NCBI RefSeq assembly: GCF_041410465.1
Contig: NZ_CP166961.1
Location: 682,001-746,000 of the forward strand
Source of the DNA: Thalassotalea sp. 273M-4
GTDB lineage: Bacteria; Pseudomonadota; Gammaproteobacteria; Enterobacterales; Alteromonadaceae
DNA: 64,000 bases
Reading direction: 5' to 3'
Both the position numbers and the translations under genes were made by a program. Numbering within the stretch: the stretch's first letter is position 1; each line of letters opens with the position of its first letter. The notes beneath the pieces are model-generated. The model saw only the letters and a list, made by a program, of their open reading frames with translations. It made no database searches and was not told the origin of the DNA. This document shows, in pieces, positions 29,863 to 38,818 of this stretch.

Positions 29863-30423
29863 ATGAAAACTGTGTCGCCGTCTGAGTTGGTTTCAATCAT
29901 TGAAGCCATGTTATTTGTTAGCAATAAACCGCTTTCGGTTAAGCAAATTTATCAAACCCTAAGTGAAGAGGTTAAATTAACCCAAAAACATGTGCTTAGT
30001 GCTTTACAACAACTAGAAAAAGACTATGATCAGCGCGGTATAGAGTTAGTACAGGTTGCCTCTGGCTATCGATTTCAAGCGATTAACCGCTATAGTGATT
30101 ACATCGCCTTGTTATTTAAAGAAAAAGCCCCCCGTTATTCACGGGCATTATTGGAAACATTGTCATTAATTGCTTATAAGCAACCGATTACCCGTGGTGA
30201 AATTGAAGATATTCGCGGTGTTGCGGTAAGTAGTTATATAATAAGAACTCTACAAGAAAGAAATTGGATTCAGGTCGTTGGACATAAAGACGTTCCGGGA
30301 CGCCCCGGTTTGTACGGCACAACGAAAGAGTTTTTAGATTATTTTACATTAACATCGTTGTCCGAATTGCCCGAATTAATGCCCGTCAGTGATCTGAATA
30401 TTGCCGCCGATGATGGCGAATAG
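29863..30423 (+). CDS. scpB: Segregation and condensation protein B
   Basis: 186 residues with two winged-helix domains; a ScpB dimer binds ScpA and completes the SMC condensin complex. Motifs: IEAMLFVSNKPLSV at the start and the highly conserved LLETLSLIAYKQPITRGEIE with RGVAVSS, and VPGRPGLYGTT. The AAGGA upstream is about 15 bases from the ATG, a long spacing, so translation may depend partly on coupling to scpA. Confidence 0.95.
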   Translation: MKTVSPSELVSIIEAMLFVSNKPLSVKQIYQTLSEEVKLTQKHVLSALQQLEKDYDQRGIELVQVASGYRFQAINRYSDYIALLFKEKAPRYSRALLETLSLIAYKQPITRGEIEDIRGVAVSSYIIRTLQERNWIQVVGHKDVPGRPGLYGTTKEFLDYFTLTSLSELPELMPVSDLNIAADDGE

Positions 30424-30465
30424 AGTTCAGTAAGTAAATTTACTGAATCAGAATGAGTTTATTAA

Positions 30466-31344
30466 ATGTCTGAAAAATTGCAGAAAGTATTAGCCCGAGC
30501 AGGTAAAGGCTCGCGTCGAGAAATGGAAGCCGTAATAAGTGCCGGCCGAGTCAGTGTTGATGGTAAAGTAGCTTACCTTGGTGATCGTGTTGAAGGGACA
30601 GAACAAATACGATTAGATGGTCACCCTGTTAAGATAGCACAAAGTGATGAACAACCTTGTCGAGTGTTAGTGTACAACAAGCCTGAAGGTGAGATGTGTA
30701 CACGTAAAGATCCCGAGGGAAGACCGACTGTCTTTGACCGTTTACCACCGATTGATGGCAGTCGTTGGGTTGCTGTCGGTCGTCTTGATATAAACACTTC
30801 AGGTATGCTTATTTTCACTAACGATGGTGAACTCGCTAATCGCTTAATGCACCCGTCGCATGAAGTTGAGCGAGAGTATGCGGTACGTGTATTTTGTACC
30901 GATGTGGAAATTAATGAAGCCATGTTGCAAACGCTTCGCCATGGGGTGAAGTTAGAAGACGGTATGGCCAAGTTCAATAAAATTATCTACAAGGGCGGTG
31001 AGGGACGTAACCACTGGTTCCATGTGGTCTTAACCGAAGGTCGTAATCGGGAGGTTCGTCGCCTGTGGGAAAGCCAAGGGGTGCAAGTCAGTCGCCTTAT
31101 TCGTGTTCGTTATGGTGACATGCAAATGGATCGCAGATTGCCTTTAGGTGGTTGGATAGAGCTGGGCCTAAAAGACGTTAACTACTACCGTAAATTGGTA
31201 CAATTACCTGTAGAAACCAAATCAAAAGTGAAAGTTGACGAGAAGAAAATCGACAATAATAAAAGTCGAAAAATTCGTAAGAACGTCAAAAAACACCAAC
31301 AACGTCAGGCACAGGGGCAACAAACCCGCCGACGTCGAAAATAG
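30466..31344 (+). CDS. rluB: 23S rRNA pseudouridine2605 synthase RluB
   Basis: 292 residues. N-terminal S4 RNA-binding domain ([21 protein letters not shown]), then the RsuA-type catalytic domain with the nucleophilic Asp in [18 protein letters not shown]. It isomerises U2605 of 23S rRNA. The C-terminal tail is very basic ([18 protein letters not shown]), as in other RluB. Ends with a strong terminator at 31348. Confidence 0.95.
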   Translation: MSEKLQKVLARAGKGSRREMEAVISAGRVSVDGKVAYLGDRVEGTEQIRLDGHPVKIAQSDEQPCRVLVYNKPEGEMCTRKDPEGRPTVFDRLPPIDGSRWVAVGRLDINTSGMLIFTNDGELANRLMHPSHEVEREYAVRVFCTDVEINEAMLQTLRHGVKLEDGMAKFNKIIYKGGEGRNHWFHVVLTEGRNREVRRLWESQGVQVSRLIRVRYGDMQMDRRLPLGGWIELGLKDVNYYRKLVQLPVETKSKVKVDEKKIDNNKSRKIRKNVKKHQQRQAQGQQTRRRRK

Positions 31345-31347
31345 ACC

Positions 31348-31375
31348 AAAGCCCAGCTAAGCTGGGCTTTTTTTT
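31348..31375 (+). terminator. Terminator after rluB
   Basis: AAAGCCCAGC (31348-31357), loop TAA, GCTGGGCTTT (31361-31370), then TTTTT. Closes the rnm-rluB run. Confidence 0.92.
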
Positions 31376-31470
31376 ATAAAATATCCGAGCACTGTCAACA
31401 ATTACGGTATCGTTGAATCTATTTATGTAAACGAATAGCAGGTAAATTTTTCTTTGTTTTATACCAATCC

Positions 31471-31504
31471 GATTAAATTTTTGCTCACCAGCGATAATTT
31501 AATC
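31471..31504. repeat. 9-bp inverted repeat in intergenic DNA, possible decayed short repeat
   Basis: GATTAAATT (31471-31479) and AATTTAATC (31496-31504) flank 16 bases; just before it lies ATACCAATCC. The arrangement resembles short non-coding repeats of some marine gammaproteobacteria, but I find no second copy in this window, so it is only a candidate. Confidence 0.25.
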
Positions 31505-31574
31505 CAAGGGGTAGTATTCGTGGCATGAGCACAGGGTCACAAAAATGCTGGTAAAGTAGAACACAGGAAGAGAA

Positions 31575-31982
31575 CTAAGGTTGGGCATTAAAGTTAACCG
31601 ACTTTTGTACTTCAATACCGCAGTTTTCGCCATACGAAATATACACCGTGTGTTGCTTGGCTTGTTTCGCTTTTACAAAGTAACCGGCTTTTTCAATGCC
31701 ATCTTCAACAAAAAGATCCAACGCTATAGTTAAGTCAGGGGTGTCGGTATCACCTAAAACCAACATAATACTTTGCAATGTATGACCGTTAATTTCTTGT
31801 GATGGCGTAATGAGTACGGAGTAAGTATCTTCAACAAGGCTTGGCACTATACTGATGTGATCAGCATATTTTGCATCGCGTAAGCGTTTTTCTTGTTCCG
31901 AGATCAGGCAATTTGCGTTTGCCGAAAAAATACCGAGAATACATAGGCCAGATAAGGCTTTCAACAAAATCATCTTACTCAT
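31575..31982 (-). CDS. Small secreted protein of unknown function
   Basis: 135 residues from the ATG at 31982, which follows AGAGAGTCAA; the frame is open to 32048 but the extension is AT-rich and Lys/Asn-rich. A signal peptide (KMILLKALSGLCILGIFSANA) should be cleaved before Asn-Cys. The mature part has two cysteines, one at its start and one in SYGENCG, that could form a disulfide. A long hydrophilic stretch of predicted beta strands follows. I do not recognise the family. Confidence 0.7.
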   Translation of the reverse strand: MSKMILLKALSGLCILGIFSANANCLISEQEKRLRDAKYADHISIVPSLVEDTYSVLITPSQEINGHTLQSIMLVLGDTDTPDLTIALDLFVEDGIEKAGYFVKAKQAKQHTVYISYGENCGIEVQKSVNFNAQP

Positions 31983-32184
31983 TTGACTCTCTATTTTATT
32001 TTTATTTTTATTGATTTTAGGTGTATTTATTACAACCCTATTAATCAATAACTTAGGTTATTAAGATGGGTAAAGCAAATATTATAGAGATCTAATTTAG
32101 ATAATTTTGTTTGCCTAAAAAGGCTAATAAGCAATATCTAGAAAACAAATTTAAAGGCAAAGAAGCATATTTTACAAGGTATTT

Positions 32185-32598
32185 TTACGCTTGTTTGGCG
32201 ACCGGATTGGGGGGGCTATTTTCTGCTAATTGGGCCCCTTGGTTTTCCCTTTTAGGTGATATTCTATGGCTCGCTTGGCTTGCCATCAGATGCGCAGCAA
32301 AGCGTTTGTGCTTGGCTGAAGCGAACCAATCTTTGCTAATGATGTTACGCTGCAATGCGCCTTGAAACACTCTTACGGGGTATTGGGCGTAGTAATATTG
32401 TGTGGCCTTAATATGAGCGTCGGTATTTGGCGTTTGTTGGCAACGTTGTTGTTTAAGCTCACTAACTAGGGCTTGTAATAACTGAGGCTGAATGTCGGTC
32501 ACTAACCAATCAATAAATTGATTATATTGTTTGGCCTGATAAAGCTTATACGCCATAAAAACCAAAGCCACGCTGGCAGCCAGTATCAAAAATTCCAT
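32185..32598 (-). CDS. Membrane-anchored protein of unknown function
   Basis: 137 residues. One N-terminal membrane helix (EFLILAASVALVFMAYKLY), then a soluble helical domain (DWLVTDIQPQLLQALVSELKQQR) and a C-terminal basic, Ala/Gln-rich tail. A plus-strand frame at 32111-32365 overlaps it but has no ribosome-binding site, so the minus frame is preferred. Function unknown; it precedes no obvious operon partner. The start is ATG at 32598. Confidence 0.6.
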   Translation of the reverse strand: MEFLILAASVALVFMAYKLYQAKQYNQFIDWLVTDIQPQLLQALVSELKQQRCQQTPNTDAHIKATQYYYAQYPVRVFQGALQRNIISKDWFASAKHKRFAAHLMASQASHRISPKRENQGAQLAENSPPNPVAKQA

Positions 32599-32689
32599 TG
32601 GTCGGTATCTCGGTCAATATAATCAAAAACAGCAAGCATTCTAACACAAGTTTCTGGTTGAAAAAGACTTGCCTTACTGAACTCGTTAA

Positions 32690-33193
32690 TTATCCTATCG
32701 ACGGTTTAAAATAGGCACCTTCGAGCATTAACAACTTAGCTTTTAGACCTATGCCACCAGCATAGCCAGTTAGAGTTTGGTCTTTACCGATAACGCGATG
32801 ACACGGTACTATGATGGCTACTTTATTGGCGCCATTAGCGGTTCCCACCGCCCTTATTGCTTTTGGATTATCGATTTGCTGAGCAAGTTCTAAATAACTT
32901 ATGGTTTTACCACAAGGTATGGTGGTCAGTTGTTGCCAAACCTTTTGTTGAAATGGTGTTCCTTGCTGGGCAATAGGTAAGTCAAATGAGGTTCTTTGTC
33001 CTGAAAAATATTCAATAAGCTGTTGTTTTGCATTGTGTAAATGCACAGGTGCCTGGTTATCAATTGGCTTATAGCCAGGTTTTATTTGTGCTGGCGCTTT
33101 GCCCTGTTGAAAAGCCACTTGTTGCAAGCCGTGTTGGTTGGCGATGATGGCTATATCGCCATACTCGGTGGTAAGAATATCAAAATAAATCAT
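32690..33193 (-). CDS. ogt: Methylated-DNA-protein-cysteine methyltransferase (Ogt type)
   Basis: 167 residues. Removes O6-alkyl groups from guanine by transfer to its own cysteine. The acceptor Cys131 is in VPCHRVIG; the DNA-recognition helix contains AIRAVGTANGANK with the Arg finger. No N-terminal Ada regulatory domain. It follows the alkA-like gene with a 9-base gap, so the pair is co-expressed and covers two types of alkylation damage. Confidence 0.94.
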   Translation of the reverse strand: MIYFDILTTEYGDIAIIANQHGLQQVAFQQGKAPAQIKPGYKPIDNQAPVHLHNAKQQLIEYFSGQRTSFDLPIAQQGTPFQQKVWQQLTTIPCGKTISYLELAQQIDNPKAIRAVGTANGANKVAIIVPCHRVIGKDQTLTGYAGGIGLKAKLLMLEGAYFKPSIG

Positions 33194-33202
33194 CTTAAAG
33201 CC

Positions 33203-34168
33203 TTAATGCGTTAACGATTGCCATAAATAGATGGCGGCATAAGCTCGCCAAGGTCGCCATGACTGTGCAACAACAATGATTTGCTTAGGTGTCACTTTAG
33301 TTCCATGTTTGCTGAGCGCCTTTATGAGCCCTAAATCGCTGGCCGGAAGCGCATCATTCATCTTAAGTCCACGCATGGCAATATAGTTGGCAGTCCAAGG
33401 TCCAATGCCTTTGACTGCACATAATTGTTGGGTAAATCTTTCATAGTCAGAATCGGTATTTTTGTTGAGCGCAAAAACGTCCGGGAATTGGCGATAAAAA
33501 ACAGCCCAATTTTGTAATGTTGTGATCCGAGTTTGGGTTAAGCCTATCTCGTTAAAGTTGGCGTTTGCTAAGCGCAGGTCCGTTGGAAAAAAATAACCAA
33601 GCTCATTTGGGTATTGTACCAAGGCGCTGTTCTGGACCTTATCACCATAACGATGAGCAATGCGTTTGGCAATGGTGGTGGCCGCCTTAACCGAAATTTG
33701 TTGGCCAAGAATGGCCCGAACAGAAAACTCAAATAGATCCCAACAACCAGGAAGTCGCAGACCTGGATACTTAGCCATAATGGGCTTTAGTTGTTGATCT
33801 TGGCTTAGGTGCTGGTGAATACGGTTAAGATCGCAGTCTAAATCAAACATTTTACGAACTTTTTCAATAATATCATCAATGTATTTGTATTCTGACAGTT
33901 CGATATAGAGTCTCAAATGTTGCTCTTGCTCAGGTTTCGATACTTCAATCCAACCTTCAATGTCTTTATAGCAAATTGTTCGTTGGTATGTATGCTCAAC
34001 GTATTCAACTTTAGGGATCATCCTCTGTTTAAAAAAGTTAAGCATCAAAGGCCAATTAAGATCGCCTTGAAAAGGTAAAACATATACTTGCCCTTTACCA
34101 TTTTTGGCGGCCAGATTATTTTGATTGATTACGTTAATTTCAACCTTAGGGTCGAAGTGTTTGCTCAC
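33203..34168 (-). CDS. alkA: DNA-3-methyladenine glycosylase II (AlkA-like)
   Basis: 321 residues. Has the AlkA N-domain (VLPFQGDLNWPLMLNFFKQR, ICYKDIEGWIEV) and the helix-hairpin-helix GPD glycosylase domain (FSVRAILGQQISVKAA, VKGIGPWTANYIAMRGL), with the catalytic Asp278 in LPASDLGL. Excises alkylated purines. It lacks the Ada-type methyl-receiving module fused to AlkA in some proteobacteria. Operon with ogt. Confidence 0.92.
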   Translation of the reverse strand: MSKHFDPKVEINVINQNNLAAKNGKGQVYVLPFQGDLNWPLMLNFFKQRMIPKVEYVEHTYQRTICYKDIEGWIEVSKPEQEQHLRLYIELSEYKYIDDIIEKVRKMFDLDCDLNRIHQHLSQDQQLKPIMAKYPGLRLPGCWDLFEFSVRAILGQQISVKAATTIAKRIAHRYGDKVQNSALVQYPNELGYFFPTDLRLANANFNEIGLTQTRITTLQNWAVFYRQFPDVFALNKNTDSDYERFTQQLCAVKGIGPWTANYIAMRGLKMNDALPASDLGLIKALSKHGTKVTPKQIIVVAQSWRPWRAYAAIYLWQSLTH

Positions 34169-34255
34169 TTTGTATCGCTCACTTTAAGGTTTTAAGCTCA
34201 TAGCTTTAAACCGATTTTTATCAGGTTGAATTATCAGATTGATTGTTCAACCCCG

Positions 34256-34930
34256 TTAAATGATGTTTTGTTGTTGCATCAGTTCGGCAATACGCTGTGC
34301 TAAAGCTCGATACCCAGCCTCGTTAAAATGAACCGGATCCGATTTCATTTCGGGACTTCGCATTAGCTCAGCAATGATCCCATCTTCAAGAACCAATTGA
34401 TGCTCATCACTAAGTTCATGGTAAAAGCTCGCAGAGGACGAAAATAAGCTTTTTTCTGGTACCGCAACCAGCATCACCTGAATACCTTGCTGTTTTGCTA
34501 AAGAGATCATATCGCTTAAGTTTCGCTTAGTCTGGTCAAGGTCTTTATTTTGTAATATGTCATTACCGCCCTCAAGTAATATGAGTAAATCCGGCTGATG
34601 AGTGCTTAACGCTTGTGGTAAACGCCTCAGACCTTGAGCGGTTGTTTCACCACTGATCCCCGCATTGATAACATCTACTTCAATAAGTTGGGCTAACACA
34701 CTGGGGTAACTAAAACTTTTATCCACGCCTTTGCCGGCCGTTAAACTGTCACCAAAGGCTAAAATTTTAGCATCGTAAGGTAGCGGGTTTAATTGAGGTT
34801 GTGAGCATGCACTTAGCAAGGATAGGACAAAGCCAAGAAATACTAGATAGCGTAAAAAGATGCTTGTTCTTTGTTTATTCTTTTGATTATTAAGATGATT
34901 ACTGCCATTGGGCCAATATGTAACTTTCAT
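34256..34930 (-). CDS. SGNH-family esterase/lysophospholipase lipoprotein (TesA-like)
   Basis: 224 residues from the ATG at 34930 (preceded by GGGAAGCAGG); an earlier in-frame TTG at 34951 is less likely. A lipoprotein signal ends at LLSAC (Cys42), with an unusually long 28-residue hydrophilic stretch before the hydrophobic core. Catalytic blocks: AFGDSLTAG (Ser62), NAGISGETT, EGGNDIL and SDPVHFNEAGY (Asp-His). TesA of E. coli is periplasmic and soluble; here membrane anchoring is predicted. Substrate (lysophospholipid, thioester or ester) cannot be fixed from sequence. Confidence 0.88.
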   Translation of the reverse strand: MKVTYWPNGSNHLNNQKNKQRTSIFLRYLVFLGFVLSLLSACSQPQLNPLPYDAKILAFGDSLTAGKGVDKSFSYPSVLAQLIEVDVINAGISGETTAQGLRRLPQALSTHQPDLLILLEGGNDILQNKDLDQTKRNLSDMISLAKQQGIQVMLVAVPEKSLFSSSASFYHELSDEHQLVLEDGIIAELMRSPEMKSDPVHFNEAGYRALAQRIAELMQQQNII

Positions 34931-35249
34931 TTGACCTGCTTCCCTATTCAATTTAAACCTATGTTGTTTATGCTACGCGAAATTGTTTTTACTTTACATC
35001 ACGAAATATTCGGATCGAAAAAATACTTAGTTCTTTGACCTATTTGTGCCGCCCTCAGCGTCCTGATATATGCGCTATCACCTAGTGTAAAAGCAAATTT
35101 GTTAAGGCAATGGCATTTAACAACATATTTATTTACATAAAAATTCCTAACAATTGGCCAAATATGAGCAACAAAAGATGATCTAGGATGGTTCTTTATT
35201 CATACTAACTTCCATTGTGTGATCATTATTTATTGGGAAATGAAACGAT
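34931..35249. other. Divergent intergenic region esterase / FG-GAP gene
   Basis: About 320 AT-rich bases. It should contain the promoters of both flanking genes. I found no strong hairpin, repeat or small ORF. Confidence 0.4.
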
Positions 35250-36800
35250 ATGAGGTTGATTAATCGGCATCAAGAACTCGCTAGCGAAAAATCTATAATG
35301 CTGTTTTTTAGAGGTTTTATATCGACAGCGTTACTCTGTTACTTATTTTTTAATAAAGCGTGGGCGCAAGATTACTTTGTCTTTAATCAATATGACATTG
35401 TGGCGCCTTTTAATATTTCACAAGCGCCATTAAGTGCTAATTTATTGCCAAACTATGGTAATGAACTGATATTAATCGGTGAGAAAAACGGGGATCATAA
35501 GCTCGCATTATTTGCTTGGACCGAAGACAGTCAATCTTACCAAATGCTGCGACAAGTAGACCTCCCAAAAACTTTCTTCTCATTCGATTTAGGCGAGGTC
35601 GATGCAGACGGTTTGCAATCACTATACTTTTTAACCAGCAACCAAGTTATGCAGTTTAAACCCACAGCAGATGAATTCTATCAGCCCATTTTAGACGTCC
35701 AATCTATCTACATAAATTCACACGCGCACTACTTACGGCAAGCTGATTTTGTTGTTGATATTAATAAAGATGGCCTTGCCGATGTGGTCTTAGCCGACTT
35801 TGCTCATTTAAATGTTTATATACAGCAATCCAACACTCAGTTTATCGCACAAAAGATCCCTATATCACCAACCGTAGAAATTTTTGATGGCAGCGTCAGC
35901 TATACTGAAAAACCATATTATTTTGTCGATATGACGATGGATAACTTACAAGATATTGTCCTTTCTGGTGATGGCGAGTTGCAGGTTTATGTACAGCAAA
36001 AACAAGGCAAGTTTGACCTTAACGGTAAAAGTATTTCGATAAACCCATCCATTACTGGGGTGAATTGGTGGGATACCCGCGGGGCAGATGGTCAAAATTT
36101 AGATCAAAGTAATTTAAAGCACCGAACCATTGAACATCTTATCGATATCAATAATGACAACCTGCCTGATATGGTGGTGCAATATACTCAAAGCTCTGGG
36201 GTATTGGATAAAAGTAACGACTATGAAATATATCTCGCCAGCGTCGTCAAAGGGGAGTTAGTGTATCCTGCTCAAGCCAGTTCTTTGGTTAAAGCTCAAG
36301 GCACATTAACCGATCTTGATTTTATTGATATCGATAATGATGCGCAAAAGGAAATCATGACCTCATCTTTTGATATTTCGGTATCGCAAATTATTTCAGC
36401 GTTATTAACCGGCAGTGTTGATCAGGATGTACTCATATATGCCCTTAATAGCGATAATGAATACCAAACCAAAATCAGCAAAGAAGTGGAATTAACGTTT
36501 AACTTAACCTCGGGTAAAAGTGGTTCACCGGTGATTAAAATGACCGACCTTAATGGCGATGGGGTGAAAGATTTGGTGTTGTCTTCTTCAGAGCAAAAGC
36601 TCAGTGTCTATCCAGGAAAAGCTAAAGGTAACCTGTTACATAAAAAAGCCCAAAAGCTTGCGGTAAAACTCCCTAAAAATGGCGCATTGCTAAGCAGTGA
36701 AGATTTAGATCAAGATGGGCGTTCAGAGCTTTTAGTGCGCTATAGCTTAGAAGATGGGGAAGATATGCAGTCAAGATTATTGGTGGTTAAGGTTGAGTAA
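35250..36800 (+). CDS. Secreted FG-GAP/VCBS repeat protein
   Basis: 516 residues from ATG 35250 (GGGAAATGAAACGAT upstream); an internal ATG at 35298 (MLFFRGF) would place the signal peptide at the very N-terminus and is a real alternative. Signal peptide ending near NKAWAQ. The mature protein has several calcium-binding FG-GAP signatures: DINKDGLADVV, DINNDNLPDMV, DLNGDGVKDLV and DLDQDGRSELL, the pattern of a beta-propeller. Probably periplasmic or surface-located. No catalytic domain is seen. Its stop overlaps the start of the alkyltransferase-like gene. Confidence 0.8.
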   Translation: MRLINRHQELASEKSIMLFFRGFISTALLCYLFFNKAWAQDYFVFNQYDIVAPFNISQAPLSANLLPNYGNELILIGEKNGDHKLALFAWTEDSQSYQMLRQVDLPKTFFSFDLGEVDADGLQSLYFLTSNQVMQFKPTADEFYQPILDVQSIYINSHAHYLRQADFVVDINKDGLADVVLADFAHLNVYIQQSNTQFIAQKIPISPTVEIFDGSVSYTEKPYYFVDMTMDNLQDIVLSGDGELQVYVQQKQGKFDLNGKSISINPSITGVNWWDTRGADGQNLDQSNLKHRTIEHLIDINNDNLPDMVVQYTQSSGVLDKSNDYEIYLASVVKGELVYPAQASSLVKAQGTLTDLDFIDIDNDAQKEIMTSSFDISVSQIISALLTGSVDQDVLIYALNSDNEYQTKISKEVELTFNLTSGKSGSPVIKMTDLNGDGVKDLVLSSSEQKLSVYPGKAKGNLLHKKAQKLAVKLPKNGALLSSEDLDQDGRSELLVRYSLEDGEDMQSRLLVVKVE

Positions 36801-37176
36801 GAAAGAAAACCAAGAAAAACGGGCACAAGCTGTCGTAACGTCATCACCACATTATCAACCAATATGGCACATTGTGCAGCTCATTCCTAAAGGTCGTGTC
36901 GCCACTTATGGACAAATAGCTGATCTAGCGGGTTTGCCAGGGCGTTCGCGTTTCGTGGGAAAGGCTTTAGCCAATGCGCCAAGTTCATTAAACCTGCCTT
37001 GGTTTAGAGTGATTAATTCACAAGGGAAAATATCATTTTTGCCAAATTCTACGCGCTATAAAGCACAGTATGAGCTATTACAAACAGACGGCATTGTGCT
37101 GTTAAATGGCAAAATTAAACTGTCGGAATTTCAATGGCAGCCTGACTTGCCTCAATTACTGCAACTACCTTATTAA
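36793..37176 (+). CDS. Alkyltransferase-like protein (ATL, MGMT family without acceptor Cys)
   Basis: 127 residues. I place the start at TTG 36793 (LSKKEN), 5 bases before the end of the stop codon of the FG-GAP gene; the earlier ATG at 36754 lies deep in that gene. The MGMT DNA-binding domain is clear (GRVATYGQIADLAG, SRFVGKALANAP), but the PCHRV acceptor motif reads PWFRV, with Trp in place of the alkyl-accepting Cys. ATL proteins bind O6-alkylguanine and recruit nucleotide-excision repair rather than repairing directly. E. coli YbaZ is the known example. Confidence 0.88.
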   Translation: MSKKENQEKRAQAVVTSSPHYQPIWHIVQLIPKGRVATYGQIADLAGLPGRSRFVGKALANAPSSLNLPWFRVINSQGKISFLPNSTRYKAQYELLQTDGIVLLNGKIKLSEFQWQPDLPQLLQLPY

Positions 37177-37213
37177 CATGCATTTTTATTGTGGTGATTT
37201 TCGTCACACCGTT

Positions 37214-37816
37214 TTAGTAACACAAAGGGCAGTAATTAGGTTGTTGTTCAACACGACTTAGCCATGCTTTAATCGCAGGGTAGTTTTTAATATCTACCCC
37301 CCCTTCATAGGCAACATGGGTATAAGCATATAAACTGATGTCAGCAACCGTATATTGCTCATTTACTAAAAAGGTTTTGTCGGCTAAGTGCTGCTCCATA
37401 ACATCGAGAGCATGGTAACTTTGTTGTTGTTTTTGCTTTAACTCTTGTTGTCTATCTTGTGGCGAGTCCAAATACAACTTTATGTAACGCGCCACCGCAA
37501 TATTGGGCTCATGATAATACTGCTCAAAAAATTGCCAACGTAATACTTGGGCAAATAACCAAGGGTCTTTGGGCACGAGTTCAGAGTCTTTAGCAAGGTA
37601 ATTAATGATGGCGTTTGATTCGGTTAAAATACTGCCATCTTCACGCTGTAGCAAAGGGATTTTGCCTTGGGGATTAAGGGCAAGAAATTCAGGGGTTCGG
37701 GTATCACCTTGGGTGATGTCCATTTCTCGCCAAGTATATGCTTGTCCAAGGTTAGAGCAGACGAGTTGAAGTTTGTAGCAATTACCCGATTTGCTATCAC
37801 CATATAAAATCATCAC
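37214..37816 (-). CDS. Glutathione S-transferase family protein
   Basis: 200 residues. Thioredoxin-like N-domain (MILYGDSKSGNCYKLQLVCSNLG with the SGNCYK active-site region, NPQGKIPLL with the cis-Pro, LTESNAIINYLA with the glutathione-binding Glu-Ser) and helical C-domain (VNEQYTVADISLYAYTHVA). A general detoxification GST; substrate unknown. Transcribed alone, convergent with the ATL gene. Confidence 0.9.
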   Translation of the reverse strand: MMILYGDSKSGNCYKLQLVCSNLGQAYTWREMDITQGDTRTPEFLALNPQGKIPLLQREDGSILTESNAIINYLAKDSELVPKDPWLFAQVLRWQFFEQYYHEPNIAVARYIKLYLDSPQDRQQELKQKQQQSYHALDVMEQHLADKTFLVNEQYTVADISLYAYTHVAYEGGVDIKNYPAIKAWLSRVEQQPNYCPLCY

Positions 37817-37910
37817 TATTCCTATTATCGTATATTTATTGCACGATAATTATACTGTACAAATAAATCAGAAACTTGCAAACGATTTTAAAGACTAATA
37901 AGCAAAGCAT

Positions 37911-37945
37911 TAAGAAAAGGGCTGCAAACTTAAATTTACAGCCCT
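37911..37945 (-). terminator. Terminator after the YeeE/YedE gene pair
   Basis: AGGGCTG (37918-37924) and CAGCCCT (37939-37945) form the stem; on the minus strand TTTCTT follows. Closes the sulfur-transport operon. Confidence 0.75.
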
Positions 37946-37952
37946 AATGATA

Positions 37953-38372
37953 TTACGATTGTCGTTTACTAGCGATTGGTGCACACAGTAAACCAACCAA
38001 CATGGCGGCGACAAAATACAGTAAATCGGCCGTCGGGTAAGACAAACTGGCAATCGCAGGGCCTGGACATAAACCTGCCAAACCCCAACCAATACCAAAT
38101 AAAACAGCGCCTACAATTAACGGCTTATCGATATCTGTTTTGCTCGGTAGACTAAACTTTTTGCTAAGTATTGGCTTATCCTGGTGTTTGACGATAAGAA
38201 AATACCCAGGAACAAACACCAATAAGGCGCCACCCATCACAAATGCCAAATCAATTTGCCAGTTGCCAGTAATATCTAAAAAGCCCATGACTTTTTCAGG
38301 ATCTACCATGCCCGAAATAGCGAGGCCTAAACCAAATAAAATACCGCTAATTAATGCAATAATCTGAGTCAT
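37953..38372 (-). CDS. YeeE/YedE-family sulfur transporter, second half-size subunit (DUF6691-like)
   Basis: 139 residues, about four membrane helices. Has the family's G-x-CPGPA motif (GWGLAGLCPGPAIASL), whose Cys is needed for thiosulfate uptake in full-length YeeE/TsuA. Together with the preceding 137-residue gene it makes the two halves of one transporter, as in PmpA/PmpB-type pairs. Nine bases separate the two frames. Probable substrate is thiosulfate or another sulfane-sulfur compound. Controlled presumably by the adjacent ArsR-type regulator. Confidence 0.85.
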   Translation of the reverse strand: MTQIIALISGILFGLGLAISGMVDPEKVMGFLDITGNWQIDLAFVMGGALLVFVPGYFLIVKHQDKPILSKKFSLPSKTDIDKPLIVGAVLFGIGWGLAGLCPGPAIASLSYPTADLLYFVAAMLVGLLCAPIASKRQS

Positions 38373-38381
38373 TTTTGCTTC

Positions 38382-38795
38382 CTAAATAAACTGATTTCTA
38401 AGATAAACCGTAACAACAGCCACGACCATAAATATACAGGTTGCAATGATAGAGCGTTGAGATAATCGACCCATACCACAAATGCCATGACCACTGGTAC
38501 AGCCGTTACCGATACGAGTACCAAAGCCAACTAGAAAGCCAGCAATAATCATTAGCCAAGTAGGGGTTGAGAAGCTCTGTACTATCGTCGCGCCAAAATA
38601 GTTAACCGCGATAAACGCTCCCAGCAACATGCCAAGAACGAATAAAAATCGCCATAATATGTCTTTTTGTTTTGGGCTAATTAATCCGGTTAATATTCCG
38701 CTGATCCCAGCAATTTTGCCATTAAATAACAACAGGAGTAGGGCAGAAATACCCAGTAAAACACCGCCGATTAAAGCGTTATAAGGGATGGTCAT
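38382..38795 (-). CDS. YeeE/YedE-family sulfur transporter, first half-size subunit
   Basis: 137 residues from the ATG at 38795 (MTIPYNALIGG); an in-frame GTG at 38804 is also possible and neither has a strong ribosome-binding site. About four membrane helices and the signature GFGTRIGNGCTSGHGICG, with the conserved Cys that shuttles thiosulfate in TsuA. First structural gene after the regulator (23 bases), so the three genes form one transcription unit. Confidence 0.87.
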   Translation of the reverse strand: MTIPYNALIGGVLLGISALLLLLFNGKIAGISGILTGLISPKQKDILWRFLFVLGMLLGAFIAVNYFGATIVQSFSTPTWLMIIAGFLVGFGTRIGNGCTSGHGICGMGRLSQRSIIATCIFMVVAVVTVYLRNQFI

Positions 38796-38818
38796 AGTAT
38801 TCACTTATATGTATATGG

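Noticed and set aside
32111..32365. 84-codon plus-strand frame
   Set aside because: Antisense to the better-supported membrane-anchored protein at 32185-32598; no ribosome-binding site.
34188..34218. Hairpin GGTTTTAAGCT/AGCTTTAAACC followed by GATTTTT between alkA and the esterase gene
   Set aside because: The T-run is on the plus strand, where no gene ends; on the minus strand it lacks a U-run.
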